A stretch of 44,634 bases of DNA from a virus (IMGVR_UViG_3300044669_000031:1-44634); one strand, 5' to 3'; counted from the stretch's first letter, positions 22,588 to 31,562 are shown. Notes: a model not told the origin generated them from the letters alone. Numbers and translations: made by a program.

Positions 22588-23019
22588 ATGGCAGGTCTGA
22601 CAATTAAGCAAGAGGCTTTCTGTCAGGCATACATCGAAACGGGTAATGCTTCAGAGGCTTATCGGACGGCGTATGCTGCTGACAAGATGAAGCCGGAAGC
22701 AGTACATGTTCAAGCCAGCAAGTTACAGGATAACCCTAAGATCGCCCTAAGGCTTAAAGAGCTTCAGGGAGAGATAAAGCAGCGCCATAACGTAACTGTT
22801 GATTCTCTATTAGCTGAGTTGGAAGAGGCCAGGCAGAAAGCCTTGAGCGCAGAAACGCCACAATCGTCAGCTGCTGTAGCGGCAACGATGGGTAAGGCCA
22901 AGCTGGTTGGACTGGATAAGCAGATTATCGATCACACCTCATCTGATGGAACAATGGCAACGAAGCCAACCACAATTCGCCTGGTAGGAGTTGACCCAGC
23001 TAATGGAAAGCCAAGTTGA
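22588..23019 (+). CDS. Terminase small subunit
   Basis: A 143-residue Terminase_2-type protein that binds phage DNA and starts packaging. The opening TIKQEAFCQAYIETGNASEA is the diagnostic first helix pair, followed by YRTAYAADKMKPEAVHVQA and a coiled-coil oligomerisation segment. GAGGAG lies upstream of ATG 22588. It overlaps the large subunit gene by 17 nt. Confidence 0.92.
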   Translation: MAGLTIKQEAFCQAYIETGNASEAYRTAYAADKMKPEAVHVQASKLQDNPKIALRLKELQGEIKQRHNVTVDSLLAELEEARQKALSAETPQSSAAVAATMGKAKLVGLDKQIIDHTSSDGTMATKPTTIRLVGVDPANGKPS

Positions 23020-24301
23020 CCTCCAGATACCAGCCAAGTTAGTACCCGTATTCGCGACAGAAGGCATCCGCTATCGTGGTGCTCATGGCGGGCGCGGCTC
23101 TGCAAAGACGCGCACGTTTGCACTAATGACCGCCGTCAAGGCTTACCAGGCGGCGGAGGCCAATATCAGCGGCGTGATCCTCTGTGCACGCGAATACATG
23201 AACTCGCTTGAAGAGTCCTCCATGGAGGAGGTGAAGCAGGCTATTCGCTCTGTTCCGTGGCTGGATGATTACTTCGACATTGGCGAGAAATACATCCGGA
23301 CAAAGAACCGCAGAGTCAGCTACGTATTCTGTGGTCTTCGCCATAACCTCGACAGCATCAAATCCAAAGCGCGCATTCTTGTGGCCTGGGTTGATGAGGC
23401 CGAGTCTGTATCAGCCACTGCGTGGAAAAAGCTTCGCCCGACCGTTCGTGAAGAAGGCTCAGAGATATGGGTCACATGGAACCCGGAGAAAGACGGCAGC
23501 GCCACCGATAAGCTATTCAGAAAGAACCCGCCAAAAAGCTCGATGATTGTCGAGATGAACTACGTGGATAATCCGTGGTTCCCTGCGGTGCTTGAGGAGG
23601 AGCGGCAGGAAGACCTGGCAAACCTCGATTACGCCGACTATGCGTGGATCTGGGAAGGTGCTTACCTCGAAAACTCTGACAAGCAGGTGCTGGCGAACAA
23701 ATACGTCGTGCAAAGCTTCGAAGACGATCTCTGGAAGAAATCAGAGCGCTTGTTGTTCGGCGCAGACTTCGGATTCGCGAAGGACCCCAGCACGCTCATT
23801 CGCATGTTTATCTTGGATAACAACCTCTACATCGAATACGAGGCTTACGGAAACGGCGTTGAGCTCGACGATATGTGGAAGTTCTACGCCGGGAAAACAG
23901 ACGCTATGCCGAAGCAAATTGCCGATTGGAAGGTTACAGATGAGGCTAAATTCCCTGGCATCCCTGAAGCGCGTAAATGGCCTATCAAAGCCGATAACTC
24001 ACGTCCTGAGACTATCAGCCACATCAAAGGGCAGGGGTTCAATATTTCCGCTGCTCAGAAATGGCAGGGTAGCGTAGAGGACGGCATCACCTGCCTGCGT
24101 GGGTTTAAGAAGATCATCATCCATCCTCGCTGCAAAGAAACAGCGAAAGAGGCGCGGCTTTACTCGTACAAAACAGACCGTATCACTGGCGAAGTTCTGC
24201 CGGTTATTGAAGACAAAAACAACCACTGCTGGGATGGGGTCCGGTACGGGCTCGACGGATACATCAAGCACAAAGCGCAAGTCGGCGCAGTATTCTTCTA
24301 A
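23003..24301 (+). CDS. Terminase large subunit (PBSX/Terminase_3 type)
   Basis: The ATPase-nuclease that packs DNA into the prohead. The 432 residues show Walker A (GGRGSAKTRT, about residue 29-38), Walker B (ILVAWVDEAES), the coupling motif region WVTWNPEKDG, and nuclease acidic residues in FGADFGFAKDP and WDGVRYGLDGY. ATG 23003 is preferred; a TTG at 22991 begins the longer frame. This type pairs with a DUF1073 portal as found next. Confidence 0.94.
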   Translation: MESQVDLQIPAKLVPVFATEGIRYRGAHGGRGSAKTRTFALMTAVKAYQAAEANISGVILCAREYMNSLEESSMEEVKQAIRSVPWLDDYFDIGEKYIRTKNRRVSYVFCGLRHNLDSIKSKARILVAWVDEAESVSATAWKKLRPTVREEGSEIWVTWNPEKDGSATDKLFRKNPPKSSMIVEMNYVDNPWFPAVLEEERQEDLANLDYADYAWIWEGAYLENSDKQVLANKYVVQSFEDDLWKKSERLLFGADFGFAKDPSTLIRMFILDNNLYIEYEAYGNGVELDDMWKFYAGKTDAMPKQIADWKVTDEAKFPGIPEARKWPIKADNSRPETISHIKGQGFNISAAQKWQGSVEDGITCLRGFKKIIIHPRCKETAKEARLYSYKTDRITGEVLPVIEDKNNHCWDGVRYGLDGYIKHKAQVGAVFF

Positions 24302-24313
24302 GGAGCATCGCCA

Positions 24314-25777
24314 GTGAGCGAACAAGATAACGGCCTTCAGATGGCTGTGAACAACCTCGCCACTGAAATGAGGCGAGCGAATTACCTGAATGCCATCGGC
24401 CTCGGTGGCGGCAACACGAAGCGCCCGACGCTTTACCAAGAATTTGGCTACCCGCGCACGATCACCTTCAACGACTTCTACAACATGTACCGCCGCAACG
24501 CTGCTGGCTTCGCTGTGGTGCATCGCCTGCTTGATGGCTGCTGGCAGGACTATCCGGTCATTGTTGACGGTGACGTGACGAAGGTCTCGAAATCGACAAA
24601 TGACTGGGAGAAGAAGGTCACCAAGTTCATGAAGAAGCTGTGGCCGAAGGTGAAGGATGCTGACCGCCGCAATATGGTAGGGCGCTACTCTGCCCTGATA
24701 CTGCAAATAAAGGACAGTAAGCCATGGAGTGAGCCGGTAGATATAAAACTGGTAAAAACTCTGGGTGAGACTGCCCTGGTGAAGCTTATCCCTGTATGGG
24801 AGCCGCAATTAACGGTAGCTGAGTGGGATAATGACCGACTCTCACCGACTTTCGCTCAACCACTGATGTTCAACTTCAACGAGCAACCTGTAGGAGACGA
24901 GTCATTCGTCGGCCCGCTGCGCGGCGAACCGGTACACCCGAGCCGCGTTATCCTGTTCTGTGAAGGTTCTGAAGACGACAACGTGCTTTCCGGCATCCCG
25001 CTGCTGGAAGCTGGCTACAACAAGGGCCTCGACCTTGAGAAAGTATCTGGTGGTGGCGCCGAGGGTTTCCTGAAGAACGCCAGTCGCCAGATCGCCGTCG
25101 AGTTCAGCAAAGAAACCGACATGAACACCCTAGCAGACCAGGCTAAGAAGGCTGGCTATGCCGATCTCGGCGAAGCTATGGGCGACAAGGTCAACAAGCT
25201 TAACCGTGGTACCGATGCGGCGGCCGTGATGCAGGCCGGTCAGATGCACGTTCTGAGCGTTACGCCCGGCGACCCCGGGCCGACCTGGGAAGTCACCGCG
25301 AACGAACTGGCCGCCTCCGTGCAAATCCCGTTCACCATCCTGTTCGGTCAGCAGACCGGGCGACTGGCGAGCGACGAGGACAAAACAGACTGGGCTATCC
25401 GACGCAACACGCGGCGCAATGGCTTCCTGACTGACCGCATCACCGCATTGCTGGAGCGTTTCTGGACGCTTGGGATTATCGACCCGCCAACCAAAGGCGA
25501 GGTCACCATCTCATGGAGCGATCTGCTGGCGCCAGGCGAGAAAGAGAAGATCGAGAACGCTTCTAAACTGGCCGATATTGTGCAGAAAACCACTGGCTTC
25601 TATGGCGGTGAGCCTCCGATTACAGCCAATGAGTTGCGCGAAGTTGTTGGCCTTGACCCGCTTCCGGAGCCAAAAGAACCACCGAAACCGGACGAGAAGG
25701 TGACTACCGATGATCCACTGGCCGACGACACTCGAACAGACGGCAAAGGTGGGCCTGCCGATAGTCCCGCGCAGTAA
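24314..25777 (+). CDS. Portal protein (DUF1073 family)
   Basis: A 487-residue portal, the ring through which DNA enters the head. It belongs to the DUF1073 group: TLYQEFGYPRTITFNDFYNM near the start, NAAGFAVVHRLLDGCWQ, and the conserved IPFTILFGQQTGRLASDEDK. The C-terminus is Pro/Asp-rich and flexible. The start is GTG with AAGGAG 9 nt upstream. It overlaps the next gene by 68 nt. Databases may label this family after an anti-CBASS enzyme domain, but position and length fit a portal. Confidence 0.88.
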   Translation: MSEQDNGLQMAVNNLATEMRRANYLNAIGLGGGNTKRPTLYQEFGYPRTITFNDFYNMYRRNAAGFAVVHRLLDGCWQDYPVIVDGDVTKVSKSTNDWEKKVTKFMKKLWPKVKDADRRNMVGRYSALILQIKDSKPWSEPVDIKLVKTLGETALVKLIPVWEPQLTVAEWDNDRLSPTFAQPLMFNFNEQPVGDESFVGPLRGEPVHPSRVILFCEGSEDDNVLSGIPLLEAGYNKGLDLEKVSGGGAEGFLKNASRQIAVEFSKETDMNTLADQAKKAGYADLGEAMGDKVNKLNRGTDAAAVMQAGQMHVLSVTPGDPGPTWEVTANELAASVQIPFTILFGQQTGRLASDEDKTDWAIRRNTRRNGFLTDRITALLERFWTLGIIDPPTKGEVTISWSDLLAPGEKEKIENASKLADIVQKTTGFYGGEPPITANELREVVGLDPLPEPKEPPKPDEKVTTDDPLADDTRTDGKGGPADSPAQ

Positions 25778-26720
25778 GGTTGACCCGACCCGATCGGCAA
25801 AGCAGGTAACCGCTATGTACCGGGATATCGAAGAGCGGTATCTCGGCATCAAGCACGCGCTGAAAGCTCTCTTCGACCAGCGCCTTACCGGGCGAGAGCG
25901 AGAGGTAAACAGCCATAACTGGCACTTCCTGTGCCACGACAACGGCGAGGATATGCGGCTCTACCAGGTCAATGCCGGCAAGTTTGTCTACGACATGTCG
26001 GCGCAGGAACTGGCGGACCTGCTGGAGGCGGTGCAGGCTATTCTCGACGATTACCTGCTGGAAGGCGGCGAGCAAAACCTCTGGGCGATGGATTACGTCG
26101 TTGCAGAAGCGCAGCGCGGCACGCTGGAGGCCTTCAACAACCTATCGCAGCAGTCGCAGGTGTACGCCAGCCAGACGACGCTACAGCAGCTTTTAAGCAG
26201 TCCCGGTTATCTGAACCAGATATCTGCGGCCAGGCTGACAACGTTCAGTGACTGGAAGGTCATCAGCGACACCGCCCGTGGCGATTTAACCAACATCATC
26301 ACTGACGCGGTAGCGCGAGGCGTGAACCCCCGCGAGACGGCAAGCGTCATCAGCAAGCGTCTCGATGTGTCGATGTCGAAGGCCAAAACCATCGCTCAGA
26401 CTGAGCAGGTCGGCGCGCTTCGGCAGGCGCAATGGAACGAAACGGATTGGGCTGCTGACCGACTGGGGCTGAATACCGGCCTGCTGTGGCTGTCAGCGCT
26501 CAAGCCTACGACGCGAACCTGGCACGCAAGCCGTCACGGCAAGGTCTACACCACCGAAGAAGTGCGGGACTTCTACGCCGAGAATGGCAACCGGTACAAC
26601 TGCTACTGCAGCCAGATTCCGGTGCTGCTCAACGACGACGGCAGCATCTTCAACGAAGGCCTGAAGGACAAGCTGAAGAAAGAGCGCCAGCAGTGGGCCA
26701 CAGATACTGGGCAAGCATAA
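25710..26720 (+). CDS. Head morphogenesis protein (Mu gpF/SPP1 gp7 type)
   Basis: A 336-residue minor head protein with a Phage_Mu_F domain in its C-terminal half (SMSKAKTIAQTEQVGALRQA, LWLSALKPTTRTWHASRHGK, NCYCSQIPVLL). Such proteins attach to the portal and act in head assembly or DNA injection. It overlaps the portal end by 68 nt, which is long but normal in this gene pair. Its stop is adjacent to the stop of the convergent cargo gene. Confidence 0.9.
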   Translation: MIHWPTTLEQTAKVGLPIVPRSKVDPTRSAKQVTAMYRDIEERYLGIKHALKALFDQRLTGREREVNSHNWHFLCHDNGEDMRLYQVNAGKFVYDMSAQELADLLEAVQAILDDYLLEGGEQNLWAMDYVVAEAQRGTLEAFNNLSQQSQVYASQTTLQQLLSSPGYLNQISAARLTTFSDWKVISDTARGDLTNIITDAVARGVNPRETASVISKRLDVSMSKAKTIAQTEQVGALRQAQWNETDWAADRLGLNTGLLWLSALKPTTRTWHASRHGKVYTTEEVRDFYAENGNRYNCYCSQIPVLLNDDGSIFNEGLKDKLKKERQQWATDTGQA

Positions 26721-27065
26721 TTAATTTTTGCATGGGAAAGCGCTCACCAAGGCTTTATATGCAAGTTCAGATGCGGGCTTTGTCCGCAATTCAGGGTGGT
26801 TATCAAGATATAAGCCAACAATGTCTTCTACTTGGCCGACTGTTACGCCTGGCTCTGGGCAAATAGTTACATTTTGAAAGGCGTTATAGGTTGCAATGAC
26901 AAACCCTCTGTACACACCAGCATCGAGGTAATCCACCGTTTCAGCGTTATTGTTTAAGGCTTTTTTCCTGGCATTGTTCCACTCTGACAGCTGATTTCCA
27001 TTATAGAAAACAGCGTAAGACGGTAGAGAAACTGCGAGTAATAGCGACGCGATAATTTTTTTCAT
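26721..27065 (-). CDS. Rap1a/Tai-like periplasmic immunity protein (cargo gene)
   Basis: A 114-residue exported protein with a signal peptide (KKIIASLLLAVSLPSYA) and a helical mature part with VYRGFVIATYNAFQNVTICP and LYLDNHPELRTKPASEL, ending FPCKN. This is the pattern of the Rap1a/Tai family, which includes periplasmic immunity proteins against type VI secretion amidases. The two Cys probably pair. It is inserted in reverse between two head genes, so it is likely expressed in the lysogen. The function in prophages is inferred. Confidence 0.72.
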   Translation of the reverse strand: MKKIIASLLLAVSLPSYAVFYNGNQLSEWNNARKKALNNNAETVDYLDAGVYRGFVIATYNAFQNVTICPEPGVTVGQVEDIVGLYLDNHPELRTKPASELAYKALVSAFPCKN

Positions 27066-27117
27066 TTTGTTTATGCCTGTTAGGAATAGTCCTAACTAAT
27101 AACATATAGGATTCAAC

Positions 27118-28488
27118 GTGAAATTATCCAGCATCCACGTTAAATCCCTCGCCATCAACGCCTCCAACATCTCAACGACCACTATCAACGGCCAGGAACA
27201 CTACGTCATTCGTGGTGCGGTCCCGATCGTCGATGACATCGTGATGAATGGCGGCCTGTACCCGGCGGAGGAGATTAACAACAGCTACCAGACGATGGAG
27301 CGCAAGTTAATGCCGATCGGCCACCCGATGGTGAACGGCAAATACGTCAGCGCTAACGACCCGCAGGCTGTCAATGATTACTACGCCGGAGCGTGGGCTC
27401 AGAACGTTAGCAAGGCCAACGACAAGGTCGTGATGGATGTTTACGTCAATAAGGCTGTGGCAGACACGAAGCCTGACGGTAAGCGCCTTATTCAGCGCCT
27501 GGACGACATGATTTCCGGCAATAACGCCGACCCTATTCATGTCTCTACCGGTCTGCTGCTGAACAAAGAGCAAAAGGCAGGTGAGTCGAAGCAGAAGAAG
27601 TATTCGTGGGTCGCTCACAACATGCAGTTCGACCACATTGCGATCCTGCTAGACGAGCCCGGCGCCGGGACGCCTGAAGAAGGTGTCGGCATGTTCGTCA
27701 ACGCTGACGGGCAGGAGGCCGATGTTGAATCGACGAGCCTCATCGATGCCGCCAACAGCATGAAAGACGGCTGGTGGAATAAGGTGAAGTTCTTCATCAG
27801 CAACGCTTCAGAAATGTCATTCGACGACATCTACCAGGCGCTGCGCATGTCCATCAAGCAGGACGACAAAAAGTGGCGCTACGTCGTCAGTGTCTGGCCT
27901 GACCATTTTGTTTACGAAGAGGATGGTGAAAACGCCAAGCCGAAGCTCTTCGACCAGAAGTACCTCATCTCTGACAAGGTCGTAACGCTTGTCGGCGATC
28001 CAGTAGAAGTCGTGCGCAAACCAACTGAGTACGAAGTCAAAACCAACGGAGAAACAAACCCGATGAAAGAGAAGATGATCGCCGCGCTCAATGCTGCAGG
28101 CGTTAAAACCGAGGGGCTGACCGACGATCAGGTCTGGGATGCCTACAACCAGCAGATGCAGAAGAAAGAGGGTGGCGGCGACCCGGGCCAGGCTCAGATC
28201 AACTCTGATGTGATTACTGCTGCTGTTAATGCTGCGCTCACCCCGCTGAACGAAAAGCTGAGCAAGCTGGAAACTCAGCTGCAGGCGAACGCTGAAAGCG
28301 AGCTGAAAACCAAACGTGACGCTGTTAAAGCGAAATTCTCGTTCATGACCGAAGCTGCGATCAACTCGCTGGCTGGCGACGCGCTGAACGACTTGTACTC
28401 ACAGTGCCAGACCAGCACCGGTCTGAACCCTGCATTCCAGGGGAATGGCGCTCAGAGTGAAATCCTTAACATGGAGGCACCTGAATAA
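27118..28488 (+). CDS. Prohead protease/scaffold-type protein (DUF2213)
   Basis: A 456-residue protein of the DUF2213 group found upstream of the decoration and capsid genes. The N-terminal half (YVIRGAVPIVDDIVMNGGLY, MPIGHPMVNGKYVSA, FDHIAILLDEPGAGTPEEGV) resembles a protease-like domain; the C-terminal half is helical and charged (PLNEKLSKLETQL) like a scaffold. It probably processes or shapes the prohead. It starts at GTG 27118; the stop overlaps the next ATG (TAATG). Confidence 0.82.
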   Translation: MKLSSIHVKSLAINASNISTTTINGQEHYVIRGAVPIVDDIVMNGGLYPAEEINNSYQTMERKLMPIGHPMVNGKYVSANDPQAVNDYYAGAWAQNVSKANDKVVMDVYVNKAVADTKPDGKRLIQRLDDMISGNNADPIHVSTGLLLNKEQKAGESKQKKYSWVAHNMQFDHIAILLDEPGAGTPEEGVGMFVNADGQEADVESTSLIDAANSMKDGWWNKVKFFISNASEMSFDDIYQALRMSIKQDDKKWRYVVSVWPDHFVYEEDGENAKPKLFDQKYLISDKVVTLVGDPVEVVRKPTEYEVKTNGETNPMKEKMIAALNAAGVKTEGLTDDQVWDAYNQQMQKKEGGGDPGQAQINSDVITAAVNAALTPLNEKLSKLETQLQANAESELKTKRDAVKAKFSFMTEAAINSLAGDALNDLYSQCQTSTGLNPAFQGNGAQSEILNMEAPE

Positions 28489-28949
28489 TGGCTCTCGCAC
28501 CTCGTTTCCATACCGTAATCGCGGGCCCGGCCCGTAAGAATGACCCGCAGGTCATTGAAGCAATCATGGCGGCGGCCGTGAAACCCGGCTCACTGGTAAT
28601 GCTCGACAGCACCGGGAAACTGGCAGTTCACAATGTCGCCGCTGGCGCAGGCGTTGCTCTGGCTCTTCAACACAACTATATCGGCGGTGGTGACATTCGC
28701 GACTCGGTTCCTGCAGGTGATACCGGCGCGGCCATCATGTGCGAAGACGATGTGGATTACCACATGCTGGTCAAAGCAGGCGAAGTGCTGCTGGAAAACG
28801 AAGGCCTGGTTTCTGCCGGTGACGGCACGCTTGCCAAGGCAACCACGCCAGCCACCGACCAGGTCCTCTTTTATTCACGCGAAAAAATCACCGTTGGCGC
28901 TGAAGCTCAGCTCGTGAAAGTTCGCAAATCAGGGAAAGCAACCGCATGA
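28488..28949 (+). CDS. Head decoration/cement protein (candidate)
   Basis: A 153-residue beta-rich protein immediately before the major capsid gene, the place where decoration proteins are encoded. The segment VKPGSLVMLDSTGKLAVHNV and later QVLFYSREKITVGAEAQL fit the small beta-barrel proteins that stabilise heads. It overlaps the capsid gene by 4 nt. Assignment is by position and general look. Confidence 0.7.
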   Translation: MALAPRFHTVIAGPARKNDPQVIEAIMAAAVKPGSLVMLDSTGKLAVHNVAAGAGVALALQHNYIGGGDIRDSVPAGDTGAAIMCEDDVDYHMLVKAGEVLLENEGLVSAGDGTLAKATTPATDQVLFYSREKITVGAEAQLVKVRKSGKATA

Positions 28950-30001
28950 GCATGATCGTATTCAATAAAAAGCTGGTTACTGAATATAACCAGGTAAAGC
29001 AGGCGTGGAATCAGCTGCTGATGCAGCGTGAGTCCTTCAACATCAACCAGAACACTATTTCCGCCCAGTATGGCGGCGCACTGGAAGTTAACCAGGCTGC
29101 GCTGATCTCCAAAGACTACTGGCGTGAAGTGGACAACATCACCACCCGAGTCTTCCGTAATGACGAAGGCAACGGCCTGTTGGATGATCTGCTCGGTCTC
29201 GGTACGCCGATCTCTATCGGCAAGACAGCGGCGCTGTACCGCGTTTCCAGTGACGCTGGCAAGGTTCATCGCTCACTGACGGGCCACGTGCCGGAAGAGC
29301 TGGATAAAGTCATCTATGACGAAGCTGGTGACCCAATCCCTATCTTCAACACTGGATACGGCCGTGAATGGCGTGAATGGAGCGGCATGCAGTCGGAAAA
29401 CCTCGACGCGATGGCTGACGATCAGGAAGCGCACGTTGCCGCTATCCGTGAAGACATGGCTGACTACATGCTTTCAGGTGACGGGAAAGTGAAGGTGAAG
29501 GGTTATGTCGGTGCTGGCATCACCAACCACGCCAACACCAACCAGGTGGATCTGAGTGCATCCGGTCTGAATATTGACCTGACCACCTCTACTCCTGACG
29601 AAACTGTCGCGTTCTTCACCGGTCCATTCGCGAAACTGCTGGACGATAACTATGTGCAGGAAAAGGTAAAAGCATGGGCATCACCGGACATCATGCGCAA
29701 CCTGAACCGACCGTATTCCGATGCTGCCGGATTCAAAGAAGGCACTGTGCTGGAATACATCCTGCGCTATGGCCGCATCGAGTCGTTTAACCAGACCTTT
29801 AAACTGACCGGCAACCACTTCATTGCGTACGTTCGCAATTCGCAGTACATCAAGACGCGCATCGCCGCGCCGGTTGGTACCTTCATGATCCCGCGCCAGA
29901 ATCCGTTCGACAACTACAACTCCCTGGTCTGGAGTGCTGTCGGTCTGCAGATTAAGCGCGATTTCAACGGTCGATCTAAAGTGTTCAACGCACAGGGTTA
30001 A
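28946..30001 (+). CDS. Major capsid protein
   Basis: A 351-residue protein that should form the head shell. It follows portal, morphogenesis, protease and decoration genes and is followed by an intrinsic terminator, as is usual for this highly expressed gene. The sequence (NKKLVTEYNQVKQAWNQLL, LLDDLLGLGTPISIGKTAAL, then SPDIMRNLNRPYSDAAGF) resembles major capsid proteins of lambdoid siphoviruses of this kind. An HK97 fold is assumed and was not checked. Confidence 0.88.
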   Translation: MSMIVFNKKLVTEYNQVKQAWNQLLMQRESFNINQNTISAQYGGALEVNQAALISKDYWREVDNITTRVFRNDEGNGLLDDLLGLGTPISIGKTAALYRVSSDAGKVHRSLTGHVPEELDKVIYDEAGDPIPIFNTGYGREWREWSGMQSENLDAMADDQEAHVAAIREDMADYMLSGDGKVKVKGYVGAGITNHANTNQVDLSASGLNIDLTTSTPDETVAFFTGPFAKLLDDNYVQEKVKAWASPDIMRNLNRPYSDAAGFKEGTVLEYILRYGRIESFNQTFKLTGNHFIAYVRNSQYIKTRIAAPVGTFMIPRQNPFDNYNSLVWSAVGLQIKRDFNGRSKVFNAQG

Positions 30002-30019
30002 GGGGCTTCGGCCCCTTTT
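30002..30019 (+). terminator. Intrinsic terminator after the capsid gene
   Basis: GGGGC-TTCG-GCCCC followed by TTTT, directly after the capsid stop codon. It may also act as a 3' end stabiliser for the capsid message. Confidence 0.75.
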
Positions 30020-30033
30020 CTTCGGGAGAGAGC

Positions 30034-30384
30034 ATGAAAAAGTTAAAAGTCGAGAAGACGGGCTGCTGGGGAACGATTAACGGCGTATTCCAGCAACTGC
30101 CGGTGGGTCATGAGTTCGTTGCGGTTGATGTGCCGCCAGCTTTCGCTGGGCGCGTTTCAGTGGTTGGCGAAGTCGACGAGAAGGAGCTTGAAGTTGCCAC
30201 ACCTGGTGCTGACGATAAACCTGCAGAGCAGGCAGAGCAGGCAGAGCAGGCAGAGCAGGCAGAGCAGGCAGAGCAGGCAGAGCAGGCAGAGCAGGCAGAG
30301 CAGGCAGAGCAGGCAGAGCAGGCAGAGCAGGCAGAGCAGGCAGAGCAGGCAGACAACACCGCTAAATCGAAAAAGGCGAAATAA
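30034..30384 (+). CDS. Small structural-region protein with 14 Ala-Glu-Gln repeats
   Basis: A 116-residue protein. The first 60 residues (MKKLKVEKTGCWGTINGVFQ, then FVAVDVPPAFAGRVSVV) look like a small folded domain. Then come 14 exact Ala-Glu-Gln repeats and a basic tail (NTAKSKKAK). The repeats are encoded by a perfect 9-bp tandem array and should form an extended or helical acidic linker. CGGGAG precedes the ATG. It lies between the capsid and connector genes; the role is unknown. Confidence 0.75.
   Translation: MKKLKVEKTGCWGTINGVFQQLPVGHEFVAVDVPPAFAGRVSVVGEVDEKELEVATPGADDKPAEQAEQAEQAEQAEQAEQAEQAEQAEQAEQAEQAEQAEQAEQADNTAKSKKAK
30223..30348 (+). repeat. Perfect 9-bp tandem repeat, 14 copies
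   Basis: GCAGAGCAG is repeated 14 times without a single mismatch (126 bp), in frame as Ala-Glu-Gln. Total lack of drift suggests recent expansion by slippage. Confidence 0.97.
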
Positions 30385-30386
30385 CC

Positions 30387-30767
30387 ATGGCTGACCCAAT
30401 CACAGCGGCAGAAGTGCAGGCATACCTCGGTGAATTGGGTTACTCCATCCCGGGCGCGCTGCTGGATCCGATCCTCTGCGTGGTGAACAAGATTATCCCG
30501 TGCCTTGATGGCGCGGGGTATGACGACTGCACTGCGAAGCTGATCTTGATGTATGCTGCGGCGCTCATGGCTACGTCGTCCGGGGCTCGCCGCATCAAAT
30601 CGCAGGGGGCTCCGTCCGGCGCGTCTCGCTCGTTTGAATATGGCGACGACAGCATTACATGGCTGCGCGACTCGCTGGCCCGGCTAGATACCAGCGGCTG
30701 CACCGGAGAACTGCCGATCAGCGCCGGTAATAGCGTCGGTCTGTTCATGGTTGTAGGAGGGTGTTGA
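30387..30767 (+). CDS. Head-tail connector candidate
   Basis: A 126-residue protein starting MADPITAAEVQAYLGELGYS, with a helical middle (CTAKLILMYAAALMATSSG). Size and position, directly after the capsid group, fit an adaptor at the head-tail joint. It overlaps the next gene by one base (TGATG). No firm family is recognised. Confidence 0.65.
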   Translation: MADPITAAEVQAYLGELGYSIPGALLDPILCVVNKIIPCLDGAGYDDCTAKLILMYAAALMATSSGARRIKSQGAPSGASRSFEYGDDSITWLRDSLARLDTSGCTGELPISAGNSVGLFMVVGGC

Positions 30768-31045
30768 TGCTTGAAGCAAAGCAAATTGTCGAGCTGCTCA
30801 ACCAGTTATTCGCCACGGACCCTGCGGCTGCTGCTGACCTGATCAATCACCGGGTGGTATGCAACGACGCGTTCCTCGGTAGCGATATTCCATTCGTTTG
30901 CTCTCAGTCTCGAGATGGAGTTATCACCATGGGGCTGGTCGGGTTCGTGAATGCCATGGCTAAGCCCGGAACAGGCTACGCAGCAGCCATGTATGACGAT
31001 GACGGACAGCTTACCGGTTTCACAGTGGTTGGTGCAGAGTCATGA
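30767..31045 (+). CDS. Hypothetical structural-region protein, 92 residues
   Basis: A short protein (MLEAKQIVELLNQLFATDPA..., LINHRVVCNDAFLGSDIPFV, then GLVGFVNAMAKPGTGYAAAM). TAGGAGG precedes ATG 30767, and the TGATG overlap couples it to the upstream gene. The stop overlaps the next gene by ATGA. Function not recognised. Confidence 0.75.
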   Translation: MLEAKQIVELLNQLFATDPAAAADLINHRVVCNDAFLGSDIPFVCSQSRDGVITMGLVGFVNAMAKPGTGYAAAMYDDDGQLTGFTVVGAES

Positions 31046-31215
31046 CGTACAAATCAGTTAAGCACGGCCTCCCGCGCTCATTCGTCCGCGTCTGGGTGAT
31101 GACCGACACCGGGCGGGAGACTACCGGCTACGTCAAATCGGATGGCGAGTGGTTCATTAACTGTCCGCGCATCCGGGCTACTGGCGCGAAGGTGCTGCGC
31201 TGGAAGGAGGGCTGA
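31042..31215 (+). CDS. Hypothetical structural-region protein, 57 residues
   Basis: A short basic protein (MTYKSVKHGLPRSFVRVWVM..., ending KVLRWKEG). Its start overlaps the previous stop (ATGA), and its stop overlaps the next start (TGATG). This tight packing supports a real gene. Function unknown. Confidence 0.7.
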   Translation: MTYKSVKHGLPRSFVRVWVMTDTGRETTGYVKSDGEWFINCPRIRATGAKVLRWKEG

Positions 31216-31562
31216 TGTCATCGGTAGCGAACTGGAGCTATACCGCCACAGCGACCATCTGGCGCAATCTCGGTAACGATGAGTACGGCGACCCACTCGG
31301 TTACTCTGCGCCTGAGCAAATCCTCTGTGATTACGAGGGCGGGCTCAGCAAGAAGTTAGCCAGCCTGGGTGCTGAAATCGTCGTGAAGAATACCATCTGG
31401 ACGGAGTTCGCGCTGGCGGCCGCAGGTGATTACCTGCTGCTTGGTGTGTCGACCGAGGCTGACCCGGTTGTGGCTGGTGCCGACGAGGTGCGGCAGGTTA
31501 TCCGCTACGCCGACACATTCGAGCGCCTGGCGGATGATTACGCCATCCTGACGGGAGTTTGA
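31215..31562 (+). CDS. Head-closure-like protein
   Basis: A 115-residue beta-rich protein (NWSYTATATIWRNLGNDEYG, LASLGAEIVVKNTIWTEF, then VVAGADEVRQVIRYADTFER). Length, fold impression and place between connector and tail-completion genes match a head-closure or stopper protein. GGAGG lies 5 nt upstream of its ATG. Assignment is mostly by gene order. Confidence 0.65.
   Translation: MSSVANWSYTATATIWRNLGNDEYGDPLGYSAPEQILCDYEGGLSKKLASLGAEIVVKNTIWTEFALAAAGDYLLLGVSTEADPVVAGADEVRQVIRYADTFERLADDYAILTGV

Noticed and set aside
23999-24808. 269-residue minus-strand frame across the terminase/portal junction
   Set aside because: It is antisense to two well-recognised genes and has no ribosome-binding site or family resemblance.
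24314-25777. Portal gene read as an anti-CBASS nuclease because of the family label
   Set aside because: Length, gene order and conserved portal segments fit a structural portal; no nuclease active site was identified.
30223-30348. CRISPR array
   Set aside because: The units are 9 bp with no spacers and lie inside a coding sequence. No cas gene is present.
30108-30399. Long frames on the other strand and in other frames of the 9-bp repeat
   Set aside because: A 9-bp tandem array stays open in several frames. Only the plus-strand Ala-Glu-Gln frame has a start with a ribosome-binding site and non-repeat flanks.
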